A DNA stretch of 64,000 nucleotides from Rhodospirillales bacterium. GTDB taxonomy: Bacteria > Pseudomonadota > Alphaproteobacteria > ATCC43930 > CGMCC-115725. Positions 44,164 through 52,328 of the stretch are shown here, piece by piece. The position numbers and the translations under genes were made by a program. The notes under the pieces were generated by a model that was not told the DNA's origin, did no database searches, and saw nothing but the letters and a program-made list of their open reading frames with translations. The stretch is taken from assembly GCA_028288725.1 (NCBI GenBank), contig JAQGIC010000133.1, positions 31,129 through 95,128 on the forward strand. The letters run 5' to 3'. Position 1 is the first letter of the stretch; every line of letters begins with the position of its first letter.

Positions 44164-44192
44164 TTGACGAGTTTTTGATAAAAAAATAGGCA
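44164..44192 (+). promoter_or_regulatory. Candidate sigma-70 promoter of gntR
   Basis: TTGACG and TAGGCA are separated by 17 bp in an A/T-rich spacer, about 38 bp before the regulator start. The -10 match is weak. Confidence 0.35.
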
Positions 44193-44229
44193 TACTGCTC
44201 GCGGATGCTGCCCAAAAAAGGAGTTTCGG

Positions 44230-44976
44230 ATGAAGCTGAGATTGACCCCAGAGGCGCCGGACCCGGCCGCCGATGCCGGCGACGAGCTTCAGGCATCGGC
44301 GGCGGCAAATCCGACTGTTTTGGCGCGCCGCTCCATGCACGACCGGTTGATCCCTTTGCTGCGGGACATGATCGAGGGTGGGGAGCTGCCGCCCGGGGCC
44401 GTCATTTCGGAGCGGGAATTATGCGAACGCTTCGGCGTTTCCCGGACGCCGCTGCGGGAAGCGCTGAAGGTGCTTGCTTCGGAAGGTCTGGTCGAGTTGC
44501 GTCCGCACCGGGCCCCCCTTGTCGTGGACGTCGACCTCGCCGAAATCGCCGCGACTTTCGAAGTAATAGAAGCGCTCGAACAGCTTGCCGCTTCGCGCGC
44601 CTGTAGTCACGCGACCGACGAGCAGCTGGAAAATCTGCGCGCGATGCACGAAGAACTCTTTTCACTCTACGCCAGACGAGAGCGCAGCGCCTACTATCGA
44701 CTCAACCAAATGATTCATCTTGAAATCATCCAGATGGCGAACAATAGCGTCTTGCTTTCGACTTACCTTAACCTGCAGACGCGGATCGCGCGCGCCCGGT
44801 CGCTGGCGAACTTCGATCATGCGCGCTGGCATGAATCCGTCGAGGAGCATCGTGCACTGCTCGCCGTCCTGATGGCGCGCGACAGCCGGGCGGCCGGGAA
44901 CATGCTGGCCGACCATACGGCGCGGACCGCCTTCGCGGTGCTGAGCGGCCTGCGCTCCCGCCTCGAAGCCGAGTAG
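44230..44976 (+). CDS. GntR family regulator, FCD subfamily
   Basis: The 248-residue protein has a GntR winged helix: LRDMIEGGELPPGAVISERELCERFGVSRTPLREALKVLASEGLVE-type sequence around residues 45-90, with the SRTPLREAL recognition helix. An FCD ligand domain follows with conserved His and Asp positions (MIHLEIIQM, HESVEEHRALL, MLADHTART) that usually hold a metal. AAGGAG before the ATG is a strong site. It lies between two sigma-54-driven transporter operons and is the likely binder of the AAAATTGAAT sites. Confidence 0.93.
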   Translation: MKLRLTPEAPDPAADAGDELQASAAANPTVLARRSMHDRLIPLLRDMIEGGELPPGAVISERELCERFGVSRTPLREALKVLASEGLVELRPHRAPLVVDVDLAEIAATFEVIEALEQLAASRACSHATDEQLENLRAMHEELFSLYARRERSAYYRLNQMIHLEIIQMANNSVLLSTYLNLQTRIARARSLANFDHARWHESVEEHRALLAVLMARDSRAAGNMLADHTARTAFAVLSGLRSRLEAE

Positions 44977-44988
44977 GATCCCGCCCCC

Positions 44989-45003
44989 TGGCACAGCCCT
45001 TGC
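44989..45003 (+). promoter_or_regulatory. Sigma-54 promoter of the second Liv-type importer operon
   Basis: TGGCAC-agccc-TTGC carries the invariant GG and GC with correct spacing, 13 bp after the gntR stop. The expected start is near 45015 and the next gene begins at 45080 or 45107. Confidence 0.8.
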
Positions 45004-45106
45004 GTTGAGGTTCCCGCAGCCGAGTTGAAGTGGTGCCGAGCCCGGATCCGCCGGACTGGACACGCGGGTCGGCGCCATAATGATCAAAAAGGCGGGGGCT
45101 CCACTG

Positions 45107-46210
45107 ATGAAGAGGGTTTTCAATCTGGTCGCCATGGGCGGCCTGCTGACGGTGGGTTTGGCGGCCGGCTACGATGCCACGGCACAGACGGCACCGATCA
45201 AGATCGGCGTGCCGGGGCCGATGACGGGCGCCGAGGCAAGCTATGGCGACGCCATGGTCAAGGGCGCTCAGATCGCCGTAGACGAGGCGAAGGGGCTGAA
45301 CATCGAACTCGACGTGCAGGACGACGCCTGCGACCCGCAGGTCGGCGTCAACGCCGTCAACAAGCTGGTGGCCGACGGCGTGGCGATGGTGGTCGGCTTT
45401 CACTGCAGCGGTGCCGCCCTGCCTTCGCTGCCCATCCTGCACCGCAACCACATTCCGGTCATCGTCAGCCAGGCGCTTCACCCGACGATCACGCAGCAGG
45501 GCTTCCCCGAAGTCTTCCGCACGATTTCCACGAGCGCCCAGGAAGCGCCCGCCGCAGCTGACTACCTGACGAAGATCTGGGAGGCAAAATCCGTCGTGCT
45601 GGTTCACGACAATACCGCCATTCAGAAAAACCTGGCGGACGTCACGGCCACGCATATCAAGACGGCAGGCGCGAAGGTGCTGTCAGAGACCGCCGTGACC
45701 CCGCATACGACGGAATTCGGCGTCACGGTGGCAGATATCATATCGAAGAAGCCGGACGCGGTCTTCCTGGTCCTTTACTATCCGGAAGGCGCGCTGCTGG
45801 CGAAACAGCTGCTGGCGGCCGGCTACCAGGGACACCTGCTGTCCGCCGACGCCGGCGTCGACCCGGGCTTCATCAAGATCGCCGGGGAGGATGTCGCCGA
45901 GAAGGTCGTATTCGTCACCCAGCCGGTCACCAACCAGCTGCCGGCCGCCAAGGCGTTCATCACGGCCTACAAGGCGAAATTCGGCCAGGAGCCGGGCGCC
46001 CTCAGCGCCTACACCTACGACGCCATGACGGTCGCCCTCAAGGTGCTGAAGGAGACGGGCTCGACCGACCCGGAGAAGCTCATCGCCAAGCTCAAGGCCT
46101 ACAAGGGCGACGGGATCTCCGGCCCGATCGAGTTCGACAGCCACGGCCAGCTCCTGGCGTCGACCTTCGTGGCGCTCAACGTCAAGAATGGGGAATTCGT
46201 CGAGCCCTGA
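45107..46210 (+). CDS. ABC transporter substrate-binding protein (LivK-like, second system)
   Basis: The 367-residue protein has a signal peptide (MKRVF, hydrophobic core, cut near ATAQT about residue 27). It continues with IKIGVPGPMTGAEASYGDAMVKGAQIAVDEAK and DDACDPQVGVNAVNKLVADGV, the LivJ/LivK layout with disulfide-type cysteines. Start ATG 45107 gives a normal signal peptide; ATG 45080 would add nine residues. It is the first gene of an operon with both permeases and ATPases. Confidence 0.92.
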   Translation: MKRVFNLVAMGGLLTVGLAAGYDATAQTAPIKIGVPGPMTGAEASYGDAMVKGAQIAVDEAKGLNIELDVQDDACDPQVGVNAVNKLVADGVAMVVGFHCSGAALPSLPILHRNHIPVIVSQALHPTITQQGFPEVFRTISTSAQEAPAAADYLTKIWEAKSVVLVHDNTAIQKNLADVTATHIKTAGAKVLSETAVTPHTTEFGVTVADIISKKPDAVFLVLYYPEGALLAKQLLAAGYQGHLLSADAGVDPGFIKIAGEDVAEKVVFVTQPVTNQLPAAKAFITAYKAKFGQEPGALSAYTYDAMTVALKVLKETGSTDPEKLIAKLKAYKGDGISGPIEFDSHGQLLASTFVALNVKNGEFVEP

Positions 46211-46279
46211 TCCCTGGTTTACGCCGATGCCGTGCGGCATCGGCGGGAGCTTCCGCAGCCAACGCCCAGGGTTAGTCCC

Positions 46280-47140
46280 GTGATCTTCAATCTGATGCTG
46301 ATTGGGCTCGTCCTGGGCTCGTTCTACGCACTGATCGCCGCAGGGTACACCGTCATCTACGGTACCGTGCGGCTGATCAATTTCGCCCATGGCGACGTCT
46401 ATATGATCGGCGCTTTCGTGGGAGCGCTCGGCTTCGGCTTCCTGTCGCCGCTGGGCGTCGGGCCTGCGCTGGTGATGAGCGTGCTCGGGACCCTGCTGGC
46501 GACGGCGATCGTCGGCTTTCTCATCCGCCTGCTTCTCGCGCGGCTCGACAGCGCGCCCGGCAGCTTCAGTCCGATCATCGCCGCGGTCGGCATCTCCCTC
46601 GTGCTCGAAAACGGCGCCTTCCATCTCTGGGGCAGCGCGCCCGCGGCCTTTCCGCTCGTCATGCCGGCCGACGGGCGAAAGATTGCGCTGACGCTGGCCG
46701 CCGGCATCGCCGTCCTGCTCGCCACGGATTACTGGATCGCCCGGACCAAATTCGGTATCGCCATGCGGGCGGTCGGCAGCGACCACGGCGCCACGCGGCT
46801 GATGGGCATCCGGGTCGAGTACGTGCTCTACGTGACCTTCGCCGTGTTTTCCGCGATCGCCGGCCTGACCGGCTACCTGGCCGGCAGCTATTACGGTTCG
46901 ATCCAGTTCTCCATGGGCTTCGCCCTTGGCCTCAAAGGCTTCACGGCGGCGGTCCTGGGCGGCATGGGCAACGTCCGCGGCGCCCTGGTGGGCGGGCTCG
47001 TGCTCGGCTTCGTCGAGGCGTTCGGCGGCGGCTGGCTCGGCACCGAATGGACCGACGTCATCGCCTTTTCCTTCCTGATCGCCGTCCTCACGCTGAGGCC
47101 GTCCGGCCTCCTCGGCGAGACGGTGGTCCAGCGGATGTAG
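46280..47140 (+). CDS. Branched-chain amino acid-type ABC transporter permease (LivH, second system)
   Basis: The 286-residue permease begins VIFNLMLIGLVLGSFYALIAAGYTVIYGTVRLINFAHGD and shows AMRAVGSDHGATRLMGI and GGMGNVRGALVGGLVLGFVEAF, all LivH features. GTG 46280 is used as start since the family match begins there and AGGG precedes it. It lies 5 bp before the LivM-type gene. Confidence 0.92.
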   Translation: MIFNLMLIGLVLGSFYALIAAGYTVIYGTVRLINFAHGDVYMIGAFVGALGFGFLSPLGVGPALVMSVLGTLLATAIVGFLIRLLLARLDSAPGSFSPIIAAVGISLVLENGAFHLWGSAPAAFPLVMPADGRKIALTLAAGIAVLLATDYWIARTKFGIAMRAVGSDHGATRLMGIRVEYVLYVTFAVFSAIAGLTGYLAGSYYGSIQFSMGFALGLKGFTAAVLGGMGNVRGALVGGLVLGFVEAFGGGWLGTEWTDVIAFSFLIAVLTLRPSGLLGETVVQRM

Positions 47141-47145
47141 CGCCC

Positions 47146-48105
47146 ATGTCGAAACAGCTCCCGACCAGGATTCTTGCCGCGGCCGGCCTGCTGCTGGCCG
47201 TGCTCATTCCGGTCATCGGCAACATCTACTGGCTAGGCGTCGGGTTCACCGTGCTGATCTTCGCCATCCTCGCGATCGGGATGAACATCGTCGTCGGTTA
47301 TGCCGGGCTACTCGATCTGGGCTATGCGGCGTTCTTCGCGATCGGCTCCTACGTCACCGCCCTGCTCATGACCTACACCGATTGCTCCTTCTGGCTAGCA
47401 TGGCCGCTGAGCGGCGTGGCAGCCGGCATCTTCGGCATGATCGTGGGAGCGCCGACGCTGCGTCTGCGCACGGATTACCTGGCGATCGTCACCCTGGGCT
47501 TCGGCGAGATCACGCGCCTCGTCATCACCAACCTCGACGTGACCGGCGGGCCGACCGGCCTCTATAATCTGCGCGAGCCGGAGGCCTTCGGCGTCTCCAT
47601 CGAAAGCCAGACCGCCTACTATTGGGCGGCACTCGCGATGCTGCTGGCCGGGCTCGCGGTCAGCGCTCTGCTGCGACGCAGCCGTCTCGGGACCGCTTGG
47701 ACCTACATCCGCCACGACGAGGATCTGGCGCAGGCGATCGGCATCAACCCCATCGCGGTCAAGCTGACGGCATACGGGCTGGGCGCGATCTGGGGCGGGC
47801 TTGCCGGCGCGCTCTATGTCGAGTCGGCCGGCGCCGTCTCGCCGACCTCCTTCACCTTCACCCAATCCCTGCTCGTCGTGATCGCCGTCCTGCTGGGCGG
47901 CCAGGGTTCGCTGCCGGGGGTGCTGGTCGGCACGGTGCTGGCGGTCGGGCTTCCGGAGGTGTTCCGGACCGCGGATTCCTGGCGGTTCCTGATCTTCGGC
48001 ATCGTCCTCGTCGCGATCATGCTGTGGCGCCCGCGCGGGCTGATCCGGGACAGCTATCGTACTCCGCTCGAAAAGGCGTTCGCCCAAGATGCCCGTGCAG
48101 ACTGA
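47146..48105 (+). CDS. Branched-chain amino acid-type ABC transporter permease (LivM, second system)
   Basis: The 319-residue permease has the LivM block GMNIVVGYAGLLDLGYAAFFAIGSYVTALL and LAIVTLGFGEITRLVITNLDVTGGPTGL, then AWTYIRHDEDLAQAIGIN and a C-terminal GGQGSLPGVLVGTVLAVGLPEV. It overlaps the following ATPase gene by 17 bp. Confidence 0.93.
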   Translation: MSKQLPTRILAAAGLLLAVLIPVIGNIYWLGVGFTVLIFAILAIGMNIVVGYAGLLDLGYAAFFAIGSYVTALLMTYTDCSFWLAWPLSGVAAGIFGMIVGAPTLRLRTDYLAIVTLGFGEITRLVITNLDVTGGPTGLYNLREPEAFGVSIESQTAYYWAALAMLLAGLAVSALLRRSRLGTAWTYIRHDEDLAQAIGINPIAVKLTAYGLGAIWGGLAGALYVESAGAVSPTSFTFTQSLLVVIAVLLGGQGSLPGVLVGTVLAVGLPEVFRTADSWRFLIFGIVLVAIMLWRPRGLIRDSYRTPLEKAFAQDARAD

Positions 48106-48829
48106 TCGCCTCGCCAACCACCTGGAAATTCGCGAACTCGGCTTGCTGTTCGGCGGCGTGCGGGCAATCGACAATGCGAGTTTCGAGGCCCTGCCCGGAG
48201 AGGTGCTCGGTCTGATCGGGCCGAACGGGGCCGGAAAGACTTCCGTCTTCAACTGCATCACCGGCTTCTATCGCCCGACCCACGGCACCATCCGCCTCGG
48301 CGGCCGGGCGATCGAGGGCATGCGGCCCCATGGGATCAGCCGTCTCGGCATCCGCCGCACGTTCCAGAACATCCGCTTGTTCAACGACCTGACGGTGCTG
48401 CACAACATCGCCGCCGGCGCGTATGCGACCGGGGGCAGCCAGGCGGCCCTGCTCGAGGCTGTCGGCCAGGTCTGCGCCGAACTCGGTCTCGACCGGCAGC
48501 TCCTGCTGCAGCCGGCGACGAGCCTCGCCTACGGCCTGCAGCGCCGCGTCGAGCTGGCGCGTGCGCTCGTTGCCGATCCGCGCGTCCTGCTGGTCGACGA
48601 GCCTGGCGCCGGGCTCAATGCCCAGGAAAAGGGGCTGATCTGCAGCTTGCTGCGCGATGTCGTCCGGTCCCGGCAGATCGCCGTCGTTCTGATCGAGCAC
48701 GACCTCGGCATGATCGCGCGCGCCTGCGACCGGGTCGTCGTGCTCGACCACGGCACCGTCCTGGCGCAAGGCACGCCGCAGCAGGTGCGGAACGACCCGT
48801 CGGTCATCGCCGCCTATATCGGAGCTTGA
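48089..48829 (+). CDS. ABC transporter ATP-binding protein (LivG, second system)
   Basis: The 246-residue ATPase has Walker A GPNGAGKTSVFNCITGFY (about residues 44-61), GIRRTFQNIRLFNDLTVLHNI, signature LAYGLQRRVELARALVADP and Walker B VLLVDEPGAGLN with LIEHDLGMI. The AYGLQRR signature is characteristic of LivG. It functions with the LivF protein encoded 3 bp downstream. Confidence 0.94.
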   Translation: MPVQTDRLANHLEIRELGLLFGGVRAIDNASFEALPGEVLGLIGPNGAGKTSVFNCITGFYRPTHGTIRLGGRAIEGMRPHGISRLGIRRTFQNIRLFNDLTVLHNIAAGAYATGGSQAALLEAVGQVCAELGLDRQLLLQPATSLAYGLQRRVELARALVADPRVLLVDEPGAGLNAQEKGLICSLLRDVVRSRQIAVVLIEHDLGMIARACDRVVVLDHGTVLAQGTPQQVRNDPSVIAAYIGA

Positions 48830-48832
48830 GGA

Positions 48833-49549
48833 ATGCCGTCGGCCCTGACCATTCGTGATCTTCGCGTCCGCTACGGCGCGATCGAGGCGCTTCATGGCGT
48901 GGATATCGAGCTCGAAGCCGGCGAGATCGTTGCCGTGCTGGGCGCCAACGGCGCCGGCAAGAGCTCGCTGTTGAATGCGATCGCCGGCCTGGTGAAGGGC
49001 CGGTCGGGCTCGATCATGGTCGATGGGACCGAGATTTCCGGCTGGCCCGCCGAGCGGATCGCCCGCGCCGGCATCGGCCTGGTGCCGGAAGGGCGACGCA
49101 TCTTCAATCGCCTGACGGTGCGGGAGAACCTGCGGCTCGGCGGCTATTTCCTGGCGCCGCGGGAATTCGAGCGCCGGCTCGAAGAGATGCAGGAGATCTT
49201 TCCGATCATCGCCAAGCGACGCGACGCCTATGCCGGCCATCTGAGCGGCGGCGAGCAGCAGATGGTGGCACTCGGTCGCAGCATGATTTCCCACCCGCGC
49301 GTGCTGCTGCTCGACGAGCCGTCGGCCGGCCTGTCGCCGATCGCCACCGCGTCGGTCTATCAGTCGATCGCGCGCTACGCCCGGGAGGCGCAGGTGACGA
49401 TCCTCCTGGTCGAACAGAACGTCCGCTGGGCGCTTGAACTGGCGGAACGCGGCGTCGTGCTCGACCTGGGCTCGATCAAGCTCGCCGGCTCGCGCGACGC
49501 GCTGCGCGGCAACGACCGGGTGGCGCAGCTCTATCTCGGAATGGAATGA
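48833..49549 (+). CDS. ABC transporter ATP-binding protein (LivF, second system)
   Basis: The 238-residue ATPase has Walker A GANGAGKSSLLNAIAGLV (about residues 37-54), LVPEGRRIFNRLTVRENL, signature LSGGEQQMVALGRSMISHP and Walker B VLLLDEPSAGLSPI. Its stop overlaps the start of the following SDR (ATGA), so the dehydrogenase is translated with the importer. Confidence 0.94.
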   Translation: MPSALTIRDLRVRYGAIEALHGVDIELEAGEIVAVLGANGAGKSSLLNAIAGLVKGRSGSIMVDGTEISGWPAERIARAGIGLVPEGRRIFNRLTVRENLRLGGYFLAPREFERRLEEMQEIFPIIAKRRDAYAGHLSGGEQQMVALGRSMISHPRVLLLDEPSAGLSPIATASVYQSIARYAREAQVTILLVEQNVRWALELAERGVVLDLGSIKLAGSRDALRGNDRVAQLYLGME

Positions 49550-50325
49550 CGTTCATGGCAGAAGCAAACATCGTGAAAGCGCGACTTGACGGCAAGGTTG
49601 CCATCGTGACCGGTGCTGCCCGTGCGGGCAGCATCGGCCGTGCGATCGCGCTCGAACTGGCGCGCGAAGGCGCCGACATTGCGATCAGCGATTTCGGCCG
49701 GGCGGCGGAAGCAGCGGCGCTCCAGGCCGAGATCGAGGCGCTCGGCCGGCGTGCCACGGTGATTCTGGCCGATGTCGGCAAGGTCGCCGAGTGCCGGCGC
49801 ATCGTCGCCGAGGCGGTCGCGACCCTGGGCGGCATCGACGTGCTCGTGAACAATGCGGGATACTCGCAGCACAAGAGCTTCGAAACCATCACCGAGGAAG
49901 ACTACGATATTTCCCTCGACCTGCACCTCAAGGGGCCGTTCTTCCTGGCTCAGGGCGTCGTGCCGCATATGCGCGCGCGCGGCGGCGGACGCATCGTCAA
50001 TATCGCTTCCGAGCAGGCCTATATCGGCTACGCGGATCTCGCCCACTACACCGCGGCCAAGGCGGGGCTGCGCACGCTGACCAAATCCCTGGCACTGGCG
50101 CTGGCCCCGCACATCACCGTGAATACCGTGGCGCCGGGCCCGACCGCGACCGAGCGCTTCAAGGCCGGCGTCGAATATACCGACGAAGTCCGCAACCAGA
50201 TTCCGCTCAAGCGTTGGGGCACCCCCCATGACGTGGCGCGCTCCGTCGTCTTCCTCGTGTCGTCCGACGGCGACGCCTACACGGGCCAGACGCTCGATCC
50301 CAATTGCGGCACGGTCATGCCCTGA
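49546..50325 (+). CDS. Short-chain dehydrogenase/reductase coupled to the importer operon
   Basis: The 259-residue SDR has VTGAARAGSIGRAIALELAREGADIAISD (about residues 18-46), DVLVNNAGYSQ, NIASEQAYIGYADLAHYTAAKAGLR with catalytic Tyr-x3-Lys, and TVAPGPTATERF. It is likely to oxidise or reduce a hydroxy acid formed from the imported compound. The start overlaps the LivF stop (ATGA); ATG 49555 is an alternative. Confidence 0.9.
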   Translation: MTFMAEANIVKARLDGKVAIVTGAARAGSIGRAIALELAREGADIAISDFGRAAEAAALQAEIEALGRRATVILADVGKVAECRRIVAEAVATLGGIDVLVNNAGYSQHKSFETITEEDYDISLDLHLKGPFFLAQGVVPHMRARGGGRIVNIASEQAYIGYADLAHYTAAKAGLRTLTKSLALALAPHITVNTVAPGPTATERFKAGVEYTDEVRNQIPLKRWGTPHDVARSVVFLVSSDGDAYTGQTLDPNCGTVMP

Positions 50326-50346
50326 GCCGACTGAAAGGAAAGCGCG

Positions 50347-51270
50347 ATGACGATCCTCTTCTACAGCACGATCGACGATCCGGCGGAATGGCTCCCCCGG
50401 TTGCAGGCCCATCTGCCGGGCGAGACCATCCGGCTCTGGCCCGATATCGGAGATCCGGCGGCGGTCGACGTCGCCCTGCTCTGGACGCAGCCGCCGGAAG
50501 GTCTTGGCGCGCTGAGCGGCCTGAAGGCGGTGCAATCGCTGGGCGCCGGCGTCAACCAGCTCTCGCTGGAGACCGTCTCGCCCAGCATCCGGGTCGCGCG
50601 CCTGGTCGATCCGGGCCTGTCGGACGGCATGGCGGAATATTGCCTGCTCGCGACGCTGCGCTACTTTCGGCGCTTCGATCTGCATGAACGGGCGCAGCGC
50701 GTCGGGGAATGGTCCTTCCGCCTGCCGCAGGATCGCGCCGGCTACGAGGTCGGGATCATGGGGCTCGGGACCCTGGGCGCCGCGGTCGCCGCCCGTCTGG
50801 GGGCGAACGGCTTTCCGGTGCGCGGCTGGACGCGCCTGCCGCGGGAGGTGGAAGGCGTGCGCTGCTTCGCCGGCGCCGCGGAACTCGACGCCTTCCTCGA
50901 CGGGCTCAAGGTGGTGATCTGCCTGCTGCCGCTGACGGCCGAGACGACAGGCATCCTGAACGCCCGCCTGTTCGCCCGGCTCGACGGGGCGTATCTCATC
51001 AACGTCGGCCGCGGTGCCCAGCTGGTCGATGACGATCTCGTCCAGGCCCTGGAAGCCGGTCGGCTTGCCGGGGCCACGCTCGATGTGTTCCACAGAGAGC
51101 CGCCGCCGGCCGCCCATCCGTTCTGGTCGCACCCGCACATCCTCATGACGCCTCACGTGGCGAGCGCAGGCGACCCGGCGACGGCGACGGCCATCGTCGC
51201 GGAGAATATTCGCCGCGCGCAGGCCGGCACCCCGCTGCTCTATGAGGTCGACCGTGCGCGCGGCTATTAG
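50347..51270 (+). CDS. D-2-hydroxyacid dehydrogenase, GhrA-like (glyoxylate/hydroxypyruvate reductase)
   Basis: The 307-residue enzyme has the NAD(P) motif GIMGLGTLGAAVAARLGANGFPVRGWTR (about residues 136-163), VICLLPLTAETTGILNARLF, LINVGRGAQLVDDDLVQAL (catalytic Arg region), LDVFHREPPPAAHPFWSHPHILMTPHVAS (Glu and His of the triad). This matches GhrA-type glyoxylate/hydroxypyruvate reductases. Glyoxylate is the product of ureidoglycolate cleavage, and ureidoglycolate lyase is encoded 2 kb downstream, so reduction of glyoxylate is a sensible role. It ends 7 bp before a convergent gene. Confidence 0.9.
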   Translation: MTILFYSTIDDPAEWLPRLQAHLPGETIRLWPDIGDPAAVDVALLWTQPPEGLGALSGLKAVQSLGAGVNQLSLETVSPSIRVARLVDPGLSDGMAEYCLLATLRYFRRFDLHERAQRVGEWSFRLPQDRAGYEVGIMGLGTLGAAVAARLGANGFPVRGWTRLPREVEGVRCFAGAAELDAFLDGLKVVICLLPLTAETTGILNARLFARLDGAYLINVGRGAQLVDDDLVQALEAGRLAGATLDVFHREPPPAAHPFWSHPHILMTPHVASAGDPATATAIVAENIRRAQAGTPLLYEVDRARGY

Positions 51271-51277
51271 CAGCGCG

Positions 51278-51877
51278 TCAGTTCACGATGAAATGCGCTT
51301 CGGTCGGTTTGCCGGCGCGCCCGTTGATCGGCAGGATGTCCTGCGGACAGGCGGAGAAGGCGATGATCAGGTCCATCTCCGCCCGCAGCACGACGTGGCT
51401 GCCCGGCGTGGACACCGGCGGATCGAAGGACAGCCCGCCCTCGACCGTCCAGGGAATGTTCATGAACAGGTTGAGCGGGCTCGGCGTTTCCGGCGGGACC
51501 AGGCCCAGTTCGGCGAACGCCGCGGCGAGATTGTCGGTGCAGTTGTCGTGGTAGGTCTTGCAGCCCAGTTCCTCGTACCGGTAGCGGTCGCAGGCCGCCA
51601 TCAGCGTGTCGTGGATGCCGCCGGCGGTATCCTCCAGCAGGGTCAGGATCGGCCGCCGATGGTTCGTCAGCAGCGCATCCCCAGGCTTCGGGATGAGGCG
51701 ATGTAAAGTCGCCCGTGTATGTTCCATCGACATGAACTCGTGGAGATCGGCACGCCTGAATGCCCAAGTGTCGACCACCTGTTCGCCAAAAGTGTTGATG
51801 ACTTTGATCGTTTGGCCGGCGGCGACATAGGCGGCTTTTCCTTGCCGCGCCGGGATGGAGATAAGATCTGTATTCAT
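51278..51877 (-). CDS. DUF1989 (urea carboxylase-associated type) protein
   Basis: The 199-residue protein shows the family blocks IPARQGKAAYVAAGQTIKVINTFGEQVVDTWAF, EFMSMEHTRATLHRLIPKPGDALLTNHRRPILTLLED, CDRYRYEELGC, HDNCTDNL and NLFMNIPW, including conserved Cys and His residues typical of this metal-binding family. Members accompany urea or allophanate enzymes; the exact reaction is not established. ATG 51877 follows a sigma-54 promoter by about 42 bp. It is divergent from the agmatinase pseudogene. Confidence 0.88.
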   Translation of the reverse strand: MNTDLISIPARQGKAAYVAAGQTIKVINTFGEQVVDTWAFRRADLHEFMSMEHTRATLHRLIPKPGDALLTNHRRPILTLLEDTAGGIHDTLMAACDRYRYEELGCKTYHDNCTDNLAAAFAELGLVPPETPSPLNLFMNIPWTVEGGLSFDPPVSTPGSHVVLRAEMDLIIAFSACPQDILPINGRAGKPTEAHFIVN

Positions 51878-51918
51878 GGAATACTCGCTGGTTCGGTTCA
51901 GAAGCGACAAAAATTCTT

Positions 51919-51933
51919 GCAACGCCTATGCCA
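51919..51933 (-). promoter_or_regulatory. Sigma-54 promoter of the DUF1989 gene
   Basis: On the minus strand TGGCAT-aggcg-TTGC(A) has the invariant GG and GC, the correct spacing and the weak base after TTGC. The expected transcript starts near 51907, about 30 bp before the ATG at 51877. Confidence 0.8.
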
Positions 51934-51957
51934 GATTCGGCACGGAGAGGCCACCGA

Positions 51958-52284
51958 ATGGATAAGCTGCTTGCCCGACCGCTCAGCGGGAACGCGTTGC
52001 CGCGCTTTGCCGGCCCGGCGACGATGATGCGGCTGCCGGCTCGAGAAGACGCCGCCGGCCTCGATGCCTGCTTCATCGGGATTCCGCTCGATATCGGCAC
52101 CTGGAACCGCAGCGGCACGCGCTTCGGGCCGCGGCAGATCCGTGCCTGCCGCGGCCTCGACCTCGTCGGCTGCGATCTGGTCGAGGTGTCCCCGCCCTAC
52201 GACGGCAGCGGCAATACCGCCCTGCTGTCGGCCGGGCTGCTGTTCGAGATGCTGTGCGTGCTGCCCGGCGTGCCCTACCGCTGA
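51958..52284 (+). pseudogene. Agmatinase/ureohydrolase with in-frame internal deletion
   Basis: The 108-codon frame joins two distant ends of an agmatinase-type protein. Residues 1-62 (SGNALPRFAGPATMMRL, GIPLDIGTWNRSGTRFGPRQIRA) are the N-terminus. Residues 65-108 (GLDLVGCDLVEVSPPYDGSG, GNTALLSAGLLFEMLC, GVPYR) are the normal C-terminus of enzymes of about 320 residues. The roughly 200-residue centre with the GGDHS, DAHxD and SxDxD manganese ligands is absent, so the product cannot be a ureohydrolase. The ribosome site (GGAGAGG) and frame are intact. The junction lies at about 52141-52155. Confidence 0.85.
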
Positions 52285-52328
52285 GGCAGGCCGTACGACG
52301 GGGTTGAAGGAAGAGAAGGGATTTCGCG

